Notes under the pieces: model-generated
Told to the model about the DNA's origin: nothing
What the model saw: the letters and a program-made list of their open reading frames with translations, nothing else
The model's database searches: none
Shown: positions 1 to 7,142 of the stretch, piece by piece
Numbering within the stretch: the first letter of the stretch is position 1
Layout of the letters: the number at the start of each line of letters is the position of its first letter
DNA from: an uncultured Flavobacteriales bacterium
GTDB lineage: Bacteria; Bacteroidota; Bacteroidia; Flavobacteriales; Crocinitomicaceae
Assembly: GCA_946886545.1 (NCBI GenBank)
Contig: CAMPIU010000041.1
Span: 1-12,897, forward strand
DNA: 12,897 bases
Direction of reading: 5' to 3'
Position numbers and translations under genes: made by a program

Positions 1-2
1 TC

Positions 3-1058
3 ACATTCACCGGAGCTAACGGAACAGCGCCTTATACCTTTACTTATAACATCAACGGTGGAGCCAATCAAACGGTAAGCAGCGGAGCCGGAACTACAGC
101 TACTTTAACTGCGCCAACCGGAACCGCAGGAACATTTACTTATAATTTGGTAAGTGTGACAAGTGTGATGGGCTGTTCTCAGAACCAAACTGGCTCAACT
201 ATTATAACGGTAAATCCGCTTCCGACCGCAACGATTTCCGGAACGACAACCGTTTGCCAGAATGCTGTTGCACCAACAATTACATTTACCGGGGCTAACG
301 GAACAGCTCCATATACTTTTACTTATAACATCAATGGCGGAGCCAATCAAACGGTAAGCAGCGGAGCAGGAACAACTGCAACTGTTGCAGCACCAACTGC
401 AGCAAGCGGAACTTTCACTTACAATCTGATTAGTGTAGCAAGCAGTACAGCTTGTTCTCAAAACCAAACAGGTTCAGCTATTGTAACGGTAAATCCACTC
501 CCAACAGCAAGTGTTTCTGGAACAACTTCATTATGTCAGAACGCTGTTGCACCAACAATCACATTCACAGGAGCAAACGGAACAGCACCTTATACCTTTA
601 CTTACAATATCAATGGTGGAGCGAATCAAACAGTAAGCAGCGGAGCAGGAACGACAGCAACTGTCGCTGCACCAACTGCAACTTCAGGAACATTTACATA
701 CAATTTGGTAAGCGTGACAAGTGTGATGGGCTGTTCTCAGAACCAAACAGGTTCAGCTATTATAACCATAAATCCGCTTCCGACCGCAACGATTTCCGGA
801 ACGACAACCGTTTGCCAGAATGCTGCTGCACCAACAATTACATTTACCGGGGCTAACGGAACAGCTCCGTATACCTTTACTTATAACATCAATGGCGGAG
901 CCAATCAAACAGTAAGCAGCGGAGCTGGATCAACGGCAACAGTTAGCGTTCCTACGGGAACCACAGGAGTTTTTACATACAACTTAGTGAGTGTTTTGAG
1001 TTCGACGACTTGTTCTCAAAATCAAACCGGAAGTGCAACTGTAACGGTTAATCCAACG
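3..1058 (+). repeat. Tandem 279-bp (93-residue) coding repeats, four copies
   Basis: The same phrase (TFTGANGTAPYTFTYNINGG) restarts at bases 3, 282, 561 and 840, exactly 279 bp apart, with no indels. Each unit carries a NINGGANQTVSSGAG stretch, a variable threonine-rich linker, a CSQNQTGS motif and a VNPLPTATISGTT hinge. The first copy is cut by the window edge and the fourth diverges where the next repeat class starts. Copies two steps apart are more alike at the junctions than neighbours are: 145-310 and 703-868 are nearly identical, so a 558-bp two-unit period overlies the 279-bp one. Confidence 0.93.
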
Positions 1059-3728
1059 CCAACAATTACCGGAGTATTTACAGCTTGTGCCGGCTCAACG
1101 ACACAACTGAGCGGAAGCGGAACTCCTGCAGCGGTAAGTCCTTGGACTTCATCAAATACTGCTGTTGCAACAATTTCTTCGACCGGGTTGGTAACAGGAG
1201 CAACGCCGGGGACAAGTACGATTACCTATACGAATTCTGCCGGTTGTTCAGTAACACAGGTTGTTACGATTACTTCCGGAGCTACGATTTCAGGAACTTT
1301 AGATGTCTGTATTGGCGCTACAACTCAATTAAGCGGAACAGGAACCCCCAATGCAACGAATCCATGGGTATCTTCCAACACGGCAGTTGCTACAGTTTCA
1401 AATACCGGATTGGTTACATCACTTGCGGCCGGGACAACAACAATTACTTATACGAATTCGAGTGGATGTTTGGATAATGAAGTAGTAACGGTGAATCCAT
1501 TACCAACGCTAACAGGTTCTGACGTTTGTATCGGAGGTACTACTCAATTGACAGGTTCGGGAACTGCGAATGCAGCAAACCCATGGACTTCATCCAATAC
1601 CGCCGTTGCCACCATTTCAAATACAGGTTTGCTCACAGGAGTATCTGTAGGTTCAACAACTATTACCTATACGAATTCCAATGGGTGTTCAAATACACTT
1701 ACGCTGAATGTTGTCGGAAATCCTGCGCTTACCGGAACAATGATTGCTTGTATCGGCGCAACAACACAATTGTCTGCCACCGGAACTCCGAATGCAGTAA
1801 ACCCTTGGACATCCTCAAATACAGGGGTTGCAACTGTTTCAAATACAGGATTGGTAACGGGAATTTCTGCGGGAACAACAACCATTACGTTTACCAATTC
1901 ATCTTCTTGTCAGAGTACCGCTGTGGTTACCATTAATCCGCTTCCTACAATTACAGGAACTTTAAGTGTATGTGCAGGGTCATCAACTCAACTGAGTGGT
2001 TCAGCAACCGCCAGTACAACGACTCCGTGGACTTCTTCTAATACTGCAGTCGCTACCATTTCAAATACAGGATTAGTAACAGGTGTTTCTGCCGGAACGA
2101 CAACAATTACTTATTCGAACAATAATGGTTGTTCTCAAACAGCAATAGTTACTGTAAATGCATTGCCAACAGCAACAATTTCAGGTGCGTCAACAATTTG
2201 TGCCGGATTAAATACAACATTCACTATTTCAGGAACACCAAATGCAACTGTTATCTATTCGAATGGATCCACGAACTCGAATGTGGTTTTGAATGCGACG
2301 GGAAATGCTACGATTAATACCGGAGTTTTAAATACTTCGACAACTTATACTTTGGTTTCTGCCCAATCGGCTGCTCCGGCTTCTTGTACTAATGCACTTA
2401 CGGGTTCAATTACAATAACTGTAAATCCGAATCCGGTGATGAGTCCTGTTGCAAATACAGTTGTATGTCCCGGAGATAATGTGATTATTCCTGCATTTAC
2501 TTCGAATCCTGTTGGGTCGACTTATACCTGGACAAATACCAATACGTCCATCGGACTTGGAACTAGCGGTGCGGGAGATATTCCTGCTTTTACAGCGGTA
2601 AATATGGGAACAACACCGATCAGTGGAACGATAACGGTAATTCCTACTTTAAATGGTTGTACAGGTTCAAGTGTTACTTTTACAATTGGAGTCAGTAATA
2701 ACCCAACGGCAAATGCCGGGACTGATATCAGTTTGTGCATCAACTCCCTGACAGGAAATCAGATCGGATCCGCACCGGTTGCAGGAAATTCGTATTCATG
2801 GAATCCGACTACCGGTTTAAGTGATGCAAGCATTTCGAATCCGACTGTAAATACAGGAACTGCCGGAACAACTTCATATACTGTGACTGTTACCAATGCA
2901 TTGGGTTGTCAATCAACAGATATGGTTTCCGTTACGATTAATCCATTACCACTTGTTTCTTTCACCAGCAGTGCGGTTGATGGTTGTGCTCCGGTTTCGA
3001 TTTCTTTTACGAATACAAGCCCGAATTCCGTGAATTGTGTTTGGACTTTTGAAGACGGAGGAACTGAAGTTGGATGTGGAACTGTTTCCCAGCAATTCAA
3101 TTCAGCCGGTACATTCGATGTTACACTTACAATTACGGATGGAAACGGGTGTTCGAATTCACTAACGAATACGGATATGATTACCATTTACCCTGAAGTG
3201 AATGCATCCTTCGGTGTGAATGTTTATGAGCAATCGATTTTGTATCCTGTATTTAATTTTAACAATACTTCAACTAACGCAACGTCCTATAGCTGGGAGT
3301 TCGGTGACGGAACTACATCCACTCAAACTAGTCCTACACATACTTATGAAAACGAGTCCGGAGTATATCATATTATTTTATATGCCTCCAATGCGGCCGG
3401 TTGTAATGACAGCGCAGTTGCAGTAGTTTCTGTAATTGATGAATTGATTTTCTACGTACCGAATGCCTTTACACCGGATGGTGACGAACACAATAATGTA
3501 TTCTTCCCTGTATTTAGTTCGGGGTTTGATGGACAGAACTATACTTTGCTGATCTTTGACCGCTGGGGAGAAGTGTTATTTGAATCTCACAATGTAGATT
3601 TCGGCTGGGACGGAACCTATGCCGGGCAATTGTGTAAAGAAGGAGTTTACACTTGGAAGATCGTTATCAAGGAACGAAATAAAGACAAGCATCATGAATA
3701 TGTGGGTCATGTGAATCTTTTGAAATGA
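3..3728 (+). CDS. Giant repetitive surface adhesin, 3' part, with T9SS type B (gliding-motility-associated) C-terminal domain
   Basis: The frame is open from base 3 to a TGA at 3726-3728, so the gene is cut by the left edge; no true start is visible, and the first in-frame TTG (147) lies inside a repeat. Order of parts: four 93-residue repeats (3 to ~1058); five ~74-residue repeats with a PWTSSNTAVAT core resembling bacterial Ig-like group 2 domains (~1086-2198); further Ig/PKD-like stretches (~2199-2945); two PKD domains (~2950-3195 and ~3196-3440, the second with YSWEFGDG); and a C-terminal domain (~3449-3725) with VPNAFTPDGD, IFDRWGEVLFE, GWDGTYAGQ and GVYTWKI, the pattern of the CHU_C/gliding-motility C-terminal domain. 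In Bacteroidota this domain directs export by the type IX secretion system, so an extracellular or surface-bound adhesin is inferred. Each 93-residue repeat has two cysteines (VCQN and CSQNQ) that could pair. A strong hairpin follows 13 bp after the stop. The ligand is unknown. Confidence 0.9.
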   Translation, partial: TFTGANGTAPYTFTYNINGGANQTVSSGAGTTATLTAPTGTAGTFTYNLVSVTSVMGCSQNQTGSTIITVNPLPTATISGTTTVCQNAVAPTITFTGANGTAPYTFTYNINGGANQTVSSGAGTTATVAAPTAASGTFTYNLISVASSTACSQNQTGSAIVTVNPLPTASVSGTTSLCQNAVAPTITFTGANGTAPYTFTYNINGGANQTVSSGAGTTATVAAPTATSGTFTYNLVSVTSVMGCSQNQTGSAIITINPLPTATISGTTTVCQNAAAPTITFTGANGTAPYTFTYNINGGANQTVSSGAGSTATVSVPTGTTGVFTYNLVSVLSSTTCSQNQTGSATVTVNPTPTITGVFTACAGSTTQLSGSGTPAAVSPWTSSNTAVATISSTGLVTGATPGTSTITYTNSAGCSVTQVVTITSGATISGTLDVCIGATTQLSGTGTPNATNPWVSSNTAVATVSNTGLVTSLAAGTTTITYTNSSGCLDNEVVTVNPLPTLTGSDVCIGGTTQLTGSGTANAANPWTSSNTAVATISNTGLLTGVSVGSTTITYTNSNGCSNTLTLNVVGNPALTGTMIACIGATTQLSATGTPNAVNPWTSSNTGVATVSNTGLVTGISAGTTTITFTNSSSCQSTAVVTINPLPTITGTLSVCAGSSTQLSGSATASTTTPWTSSNTAVATISNTGLVTGVSAGTTTITYSNNNGCSQTAIVTVNALPTATISGASTICAGLNTTFTISGTPNATVIYSNGSTNSNVVLNATGNATINTGVLNTSTTYTLVSAQSAAPASCTNALTGSITITVNPNPVMSPVANTVVCPGDNVIIPAFTSNPVGSTYTWTNTNTSIGLGTSGAGDIPAFTAVNMGTTPISGTITVIPTLNGCTGSSVTFTIGVSNNPTANAGTDISLCINSLTGNQIGSAPVAGNSYSWNPTTGLSDASISNPTVNTGTAGTTSYTVTVTNALGCQSTDMVSVTINPLPLVSFTSSAVDGCAPVSISFTNTSPNSVNCVWTFEDGGTEVGCGTVSQQFNSAGTFDVTLTITDGNGCSNSLTNTDMITIYPEVNASFGVNVYEQSILYPVFNFNNTSTNATSYSWEFGDGTTSTQTSPTHTYENESGVYHIILYASNAAGCNDSAVAVVSVIDELIFYVPNAFTPDGDEHNNVFFPVFSSGFDGQNYTLLIFDRWGEVLFESHNVDFGWDGTYAGQLCKEGVYTWKIVIKERNKDKHHEYVGHVNLLK
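1086..2198 (+). repeat. Tandem ~222-bp coding repeats, five Ig-like (BID_2-like) units
   Basis: A cysteine codon opening each unit lies at 1086, 1308, 1527, 1749 and 1971, giving spacings of 222, 219, 222 and 222 bp; the last unit runs to about 2198. Each unit reads C-x-G-x-T-T-Q-L-S, then PW-x-SSNTAVAT, TGLVTG and TTITYTN, the usual signature of bacterial Ig-like group 2 domains, with a second cysteine near the end (for example SSGC, NNGC). Linkers NPLPT recur and match those of the upstream 93-residue units, suggesting a common hinge. The copies are more diverged at the DNA level than the 279-bp units. Confidence 0.9.
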
Positions 3729-3741
3729 CAAATTGTTGTAT

Positions 3742-3783
3742 AAAAAACGTAGGGGCGGAAAATTTTCCGCCCCTACGTTTTTT
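3742..3783. terminator. Bidirectional terminator: perfect 42-bp palindrome between convergent genes
   Basis: Two 21-base arms meet with no unpaired centre: six A, then ACGTAGGGGCGG region, AAAA/TTTT core, and the exact complement ending in six T. It lies 13 bp after the adhesin stop on the + strand, and its last two bases are part of the DoxX stop codon (3782-3784, minus strand), so each convergent transcript meets a GC-rich stem followed by a U-run. The outer ACGTAGGGG/CCCCTACGT arm recurs at 4641-4682. Confidence 0.85.
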
Positions 3784-4180
3784 ATTTCGATTGAATTGGG
3801 ACAAGTTTTAACCTGCCATAGACAACAAAGGCAGAAATTACAGCTACTACAATATTAAATCCGATCTGAGAACTTTCTCCGCGACAGATATGAAAAATAC
3901 TAGCAGTGATCATTAACAAAATGATTCCGATAGCTGCAATGGGTGTCAAAACAGGCTTGAATCGGAATAGGGGAGGGATCAGTAATCCCAAAGCGCCAAG
4001 CAGATCAATAATACCGATTAATTTGACAAACACCTGGGAAACTTCTCCTGTCCATGGCCACATCATTTTCAGTTGTTCAACAGGTTGAAACAATTTGACG
4101 ATTCCGGCCCAGCTTAAACATAGAGAAAGAAGTATCTGTGCAATCCATAGTAAAATGTGTGTTGTTTTTTTCATTTGCAT
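3782..4180 (-). CDS. DoxX-like integral membrane protein
   Basis: A 132-residue, strongly hydrophobic protein with four predicted membrane segments (about residues 8-31, 50-70, 76-97 and 107-122). The pattern SWAGIVKLF in the first segment and IGIIDLLGALGLLIPPLF in the second, followed by PxxAIGI and a short basic tail, fits the small DoxX-like (DoxX_2) family, whose usual length is about 120-140 residues. Family members are linked to quinone or thiol redox chemistry and oxidative stress; the exact substrate here is unknown. It is divergent from an HxlR-type regulator with a dyad-rich gap of 108 bp, so control by that regulator is likely. Start: ATG at 4180; a second ATG two codons in (4174, giving MKKTT) is equally possible. 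No clear Shine-Dalgarno sequence is seen. The stop overlaps the terminator palindrome. Confidence 0.85.
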   Translation of the reverse strand: MQMKKTTHILLWIAQILLSLCLSWAGIVKLFQPVEQLKMMWPWTGEVSQVFVKLIGIIDLLGALGLLIPPLFRFKPVLTPIAAIGIILLMITASIFHICRGESSQIGFNIVVAVISAFVVYGRLKLVPIQSK

Positions 4181-4210
4181 TCTGATTTCAATTTTTTTGA
4201 TAAAAGTATA

Positions 4211-4218
4211 TAGCTTTG
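4211..4218 (+). promoter_or_regulatory. Candidate -7 box (TAnnTTTG) of the HxlR-type gene
   Basis: TAGCTTTG matches the Bacteroidota -7 consensus TAnnTTTG in every fixed position. The expected upstream TTTG (-33) element is not at normal spacing; the nearest TTTG (4196-4199) is only 11 bp away. If used, transcription would start near 4225, inside the dyad cluster, so a bound repressor would block the start. This is motif-level evidence only. Confidence 0.35.
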
Positions 4219-4260
4219 CTATCCAAACGAAAGCACTTTCCTTTTGGATAGCACTATCCA
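4217..4260. promoter_or_regulatory. Probable HxlR-type operator: nested inverted repeats
   Basis: Three copies of one half-site are present: CTATCCA at 4219-4225, its complement TGGATAG at 4245-4251, and CTATCCA again at 4254-4260. The first two extend to an 11-bp inverted repeat (4217-4227 TGCTATCCAAA, 4243-4253 TTTGGATAGCA). The second and third form a 16-bp palindrome around a CA centre. A further palindrome, GAAAGCACTTTC (4229-4240), sits between and shares the AGCACT core; the two CA centres are 18 bp apart. HxlR regulators bind as dimers to such dyads, often in the gap between their own gene and a divergent target, as here. Binding itself is inference. Confidence 0.6.
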
Positions 4261-4288
4261 GACTGGAAGTAATGCTAAAAAAGAGTTT

Positions 4289-4624
4289 ATGCTAACAACA
4301 GGAGGATGTCCGAAGAATATTCTGTCGATCAAAGATGCGCTTGAAGCGGTGGAGGGCAGGTGGAAATTATTAATTCTCTTTGCTTTGTCTGCAGGTCCGA
4401 AAAGATTTAGAGAGTTGGGGAGAGAAGTGACGGGGATCACTGATAAAACATTATCCCGTGAATTAAAATTGTTGGAATCCAATAAACTGATCACAAGAGA
4501 AGTTTTCGATACTTTTCCGCCAACAGTGCAGTATACCATTACAGATCATGGGAAGTCACTGGAAAAGGTAATAGAAGAATTGCATTATTGGGGATTGGCT
4601 CACCGGAAAGAAGTTTTGGGTTAA
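4289..4624 (+). CDS. HxlR-family (MarR/DUF24-type) winged-helix transcriptional regulator
   Basis: The protein shows the full HxlR layout: N-terminal CP motif (C7), GRWKLLILFAL (23-33), GPKRFRELGREVTGIT (36-51), recognition helix about 52-64 (KTLSRELKLLE), wing with FPPTVQYTIT (76-85), and dimerising C-terminal helix ending WGLAHRKE. Length is 111 residues, normal for the family. C7 is the only cysteine; in relatives such as YodB and HypR a cysteine near the N-terminus is the redox switch, so redox or electrophile sensing is inferred. ATG 4289 is chosen because the alternative TTG at 4244 would put the probable operator inside the coding region; the longer form (4244-4624, 126 residues) cannot be excluded. 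The likely targets are its own gene and the divergent DoxX-like gene. A palindromic terminator follows 16 bp after the stop. Confidence 0.88.
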   Translation: MLTTGGCPKNILSIKDALEAVEGRWKLLILFALSAGPKRFRELGREVTGITDKTLSRELKLLESNKLITREVFDTFPPTVQYTITDHGKSLEKVIEELHYWGLAHRKEVLG

Positions 4625-4640
4625 TTACGAATTTTATATA

Positions 4641-4682
4641 AAACACGTAGGGGGCGCGATTAATCGCGCCCCCTACGTGTTT
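4641..4682. terminator. Bidirectional terminator: second perfect 42-bp palindrome
   Basis: Two exactly complementary 21-base arms (ACACGTAGGGGGCGCGATT and its complement, flanked by A and T) meet between 4661 and 4662. It lies between the HxlR-type gene (stop 4624) and the stop of the OmpA-type gene (4700-4702, minus strand). The A/T flanks are shorter (three bases) than at 3742-3783, so termination may be less strong. It has the same total length and the same ACGTAGGGG outer arm as that element but a different core (GCGATTAATCGC against GGAAAATTTTCC). Confidence 0.78.
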
Positions 4683-4699
4683 ATTGCTTTAGCGATTTC

Positions 4700-7132
4700 C
4701 TATTGGAAGATCACATTCATTTCTACACGTCTGTTTTTCTGACGGCCTTCCGGCGTTGCATTTGTTGCAATCGGTTTTGTTTGACCGTACCATTCTGCTT
4801 TCAAACGAGTTGCATCGACACCTTTACTAGCCAGGTATTTTTTAACCGCTTCAGCCCGGTCTTTAGAAAGTTTCATGTTTTTCTTAGGATCACCTTTGCT
4901 ATCCGTGTGACCGGCAATCTGTAATTTCCATTCCGGTTTCTTGATCAACAAGGCTGCCAAGTCATCCAATGATTTGAATGAAGTTGCAAGAATAACTGCC
5001 TTACCTGACTGGAACTCTAAGTTCTCAAATGCAGTATTCAAAATCTCCTGCTCTTCTTTCTCGATCTTAGGACAACCACGGTTTTCAATGACACCCGGTA
5101 TTGTAGGACAGTCATCATCTTTATCGTACAATCCGTCGCCATCTGTATCCGGCCAAGGACAACCCTCGTTTTCTTTCGAACCGTAAATAGTAGGACACTT
5201 ATCCACATTGTCGAACAAACCATCATTATCAGTATCCGGACAACCTTGATTTGCCAATGGACCAGGGAGATCCGGACAAGCATCTTCAGAATCCTGTAGT
5301 CCATCACCATCCTTATCAGGACAACCGTTGAAAGCAGGTAAACCTTTAACTGTAGGACAACTGTCATTCGGATCAATAATTCCATCCTCATCCGTATCCG
5401 GACATCCTCTGTATGCTGCCAAACCTGCTAAGTCCGGACAAGCATCATCTTTATCAGGGATTTTATCACCATCACGATCAGGACAGCCTTGGAATTCCAA
5501 TGGTCCAGGGATCTCAGGACATAAATCTTCCACATCCTTGATTCCATCACCGTCCGTATCCGGACAACCTTTGAACGACCAAACTCCAGGGATATCAACA
5601 CATTCGTCTTTCTTGTCAGAAACTTTATCACCATCTCTATCATCCGGTTTCGTGTATAAAATCGGAAGACGGAGTCCAACATAGAACTCTGTTCCACGTA
5701 CTTTTCCACGTGCGAGTAGTGAATTGAAATCCACTACACCAACAGTAATTGGTCCTAATCTTGATGCAATACCAGCTTTCCAACCGGAGTAATTATTTGC
5801 GGAGATAGGGACATACAATCCAAACCATGCATAATCAAAACTTGGAGTAATTGCAATCTGGTTAGGTGTTTTTACACGGGAAGGGTTTTTCTTACCGATT
5901 AGGTTGATATTACCAGTTGCATTAATGTAGAACCATTTCCAGATATGATAATCCAATTGAATATTCAATGCAGTAGGAGTGTTCATGTAATAGGTTTCGC
6001 CAACTCCATCGTTTGTATTCCAACCTGTATCATTGGTGATCAAACTATCTACGATTGAATCGAAGGAAGCAAAGGAATTTGCTTTATCAAAGATGCGTAA
6101 GTCAAGTGTAGTTGTATTGACAGAGAAATCACGGCTTCTACCTCCTTTTGTGAATTTCATACCACCAATATCCAAAACAGAGACTCCTGCACGCAACTCG
6201 TATTTATTCTCATTACGCATCCAAAGGTCGGTTTCACCATCCATATCATACTTGTATTGTTTGTATTTCGGGCGCCATTCGTAAACAACTCCTAGATCCA
6301 AACCAAATCCAATTTTTGATGCAGACTTGAAAAAACTATTCGCATTGAAATCTTTCATTTCATCATCCAGGTTGTCGGAATAACCATATTTGAAATTACC
6401 AACTAATGTAGTTGCGGTATCCTTGTTTAAAAGTTCATAATCCAATTCGTCCGTATATACATAGGCTGAAGCAAGACCTTGCAATAACTTGATTCGTCCT
6501 CCTGCTTTGAAGAAATGCTCGCCTTTATCCATGACTACCTGACCGTAATTTATGCCATACTCATTCCAGGCCATCATATTGGTGGTAACCAATTTGTCAT
6601 TTAGTTGGAGATTCCAAAGTGATGCAAAGTCCAATCCTTCCTGGGCCAATTTTGCCAATTTCGGATCAATGTCATCGACGTTTGTGATCATCCTGCTTTT
6701 TGCAGAAAAGCCAACCGCAATTTTCGGGTTGATATGAAAGGCAAAATTTAAGATGTCTATCTGGTAATTCAGGTAGACACCGCGTGGTTTGATCCCGGAT
6801 TGCTCGTAATTGTACAAATCAAAAATGGAACGCTCGTACAAAGTACTGTCAGGCTGCATCCACATAGTATCTTTTTTAAACGATTTCAACCACCATTTCG
6901 GCATGACATCTGTTTTAAAGTACTTCGCATTTTGCCATGCGCCAACATTTGCACTAGCCAGGTTTATGTCGACGATAAATCTTCCGTCCACAAAACTCGC
7001 TGGTTGCACGTCTAATCCCATAACTCCTGCATAATTACTGCTGTGTACACCCAAATAATTTTGTGAAAATGAGGTAATAGCAGTAATGCATGAAAAAGCT
7101 AAGAAAGTTAATTTACGTAACTGTTTCTTCAT
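4700..7132 (-). CDS. DUF5723-type outer-membrane protein with TSP3 calcium repeats and OmpA peptidoglycan-binding domain
   Basis: An 810-residue envelope protein. Residues 1-24 are a signal peptide (basic start, hydrophobic core, ending SFSQ). Residues ~25-490 are rich in aromatic, strand-like segments and look like the DUF5723 family, probably an outer-membrane beta domain. Residues ~498-690 hold seven thrombospondin type 3 repeats of the form DxDGDxxxDxxDxC..GCP, expected to bind calcium and form a stiff stalk. Residues ~700-810 are an OmpA-like domain with GHTDSKG (D744), LSKDRAEAVKKYL and NRRVE (from 800); the D and R residues are those that bind diaminopimelate in peptidoglycan. Role inferred: tethering the outer membrane to the cell wall. 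It follows the 722-residue gene by 10 bp and no promoter fits in that gap, so co-transcription is nearly certain. A palindromic terminator lies just downstream. Confidence 0.88.
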   Translation of the reverse strand: MKKQLRKLTFLAFSCITAITSFSQNYLGVHSSNYAGVMGLDVQPASFVDGRFIVDINLASANVGAWQNAKYFKTDVMPKWWLKSFKKDTMWMQPDSTLYERSIFDLYNYEQSGIKPRGVYLNYQIDILNFAFHINPKIAVGFSAKSRMITNVDDIDPKLAKLAQEGLDFASLWNLQLNDKLVTTNMMAWNEYGINYGQVVMDKGEHFFKAGGRIKLLQGLASAYVYTDELDYELLNKDTATTLVGNFKYGYSDNLDDEMKDFNANSFFKSASKIGFGLDLGVVYEWRPKYKQYKYDMDGETDLWMRNENKYELRAGVSVLDIGGMKFTKGGRSRDFSVNTTTLDLRIFDKANSFASFDSIVDSLITNDTGWNTNDGVGETYYMNTPTALNIQLDYHIWKWFYINATGNINLIGKKNPSRVKTPNQIAITPSFDYAWFGLYVPISANNYSGWKAGIASRLGPITVGVVDFNSLLARGKVRGTEFYVGLRLPILYTKPDDRDGDKVSDKKDECVDIPGVWSFKGCPDTDGDGIKDVEDLCPEIPGPLEFQGCPDRDGDKIPDKDDACPDLAGLAAYRGCPDTDEDGIIDPNDSCPTVKGLPAFNGCPDKDGDGLQDSEDACPDLPGPLANQGCPDTDNDGLFDNVDKCPTIYGSKENEGCPWPDTDGDGLYDKDDDCPTIPGVIENRGCPKIEKEEQEILNTAFENLEFQSGKAVILATSFKSLDDLAALLIKKPEWKLQIAGHTDSKGDPKKNMKLSKDRAEAVKKYLASKGVDATRLKAEWYGQTKPIATNATPEGRQKNRRVEMNVIFQ
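5060..5650 (-). repeat. Seven thrombospondin type 3 coding repeats
   Basis: On the minus strand this stretch encodes seven units with cores DRDGDKVSD, DTDGDGIKD, DRDGDKIPD, DTDEDGIID, DKDGDGLQD, DTDNDGLFD and DTDGDGLYD, each followed by D/E-D-x-C and a PG or KG turn, then GCP. The period is about 26-29 residues. The final unit has an extra tryptophan-proline between GCP and the aspartates. The repeated acidic codons create long open frames on other frames and strands here, which are not genes. Confidence 0.88.
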
Positions 7133-7142
7133 AAGTAGTCTT

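Noticed and set aside
147..149. TTG at 147 as the real start of the adhesin gene
   Set aside because: The frame is open back to base 3 with a matching repeat unit, and there is no signal peptide at 147.
3..2198. CRISPR array or noncoding satellite suggested by regular repeats
   Set aside because: Repeat lengths are exact multiples of three, one frame stays open throughout, and there are no short repeat/unique spacer blocks.
195..2743. Several open frames of 60-136 residues on both strands within the adhesin repeats (for example 195-467 minus, 452-856 plus, 1526-1936 plus, 2522-2743 minus)
   Set aside because: They recur with the repeat period, have biased low-complexity composition and no family features; they are shadows of the repeated main frame.
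4244..4246. TTG at 4244 as the start of the HxlR-type gene
   Set aside because: It lies within the probable operator and adds 15 residues without family similarity; ATG 4289 is preferred, though not proven.
4219..4539. Minus-strand open frame opposite the HxlR-type gene
   Set aside because: It lacks any recognisable pattern and is antisense to a gene with full family conservation.
3742..4682. An insertion sequence bounded by the two palindromes
   Set aside because: There is no transposase, and I see no target-site duplication; each palindrome is complete in itself rather than one half of a terminal inverted repeat pair.
5038..5709. Open frames on both strands across the TSP3 region (for example 5038-5391 minus, 5328-5684 plus, 5428-5709 minus)
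   Set aside because: They arise from the repeated aspartate/glycine codons of the true minus-strand frame and have no start signals or domain patterns of their own.
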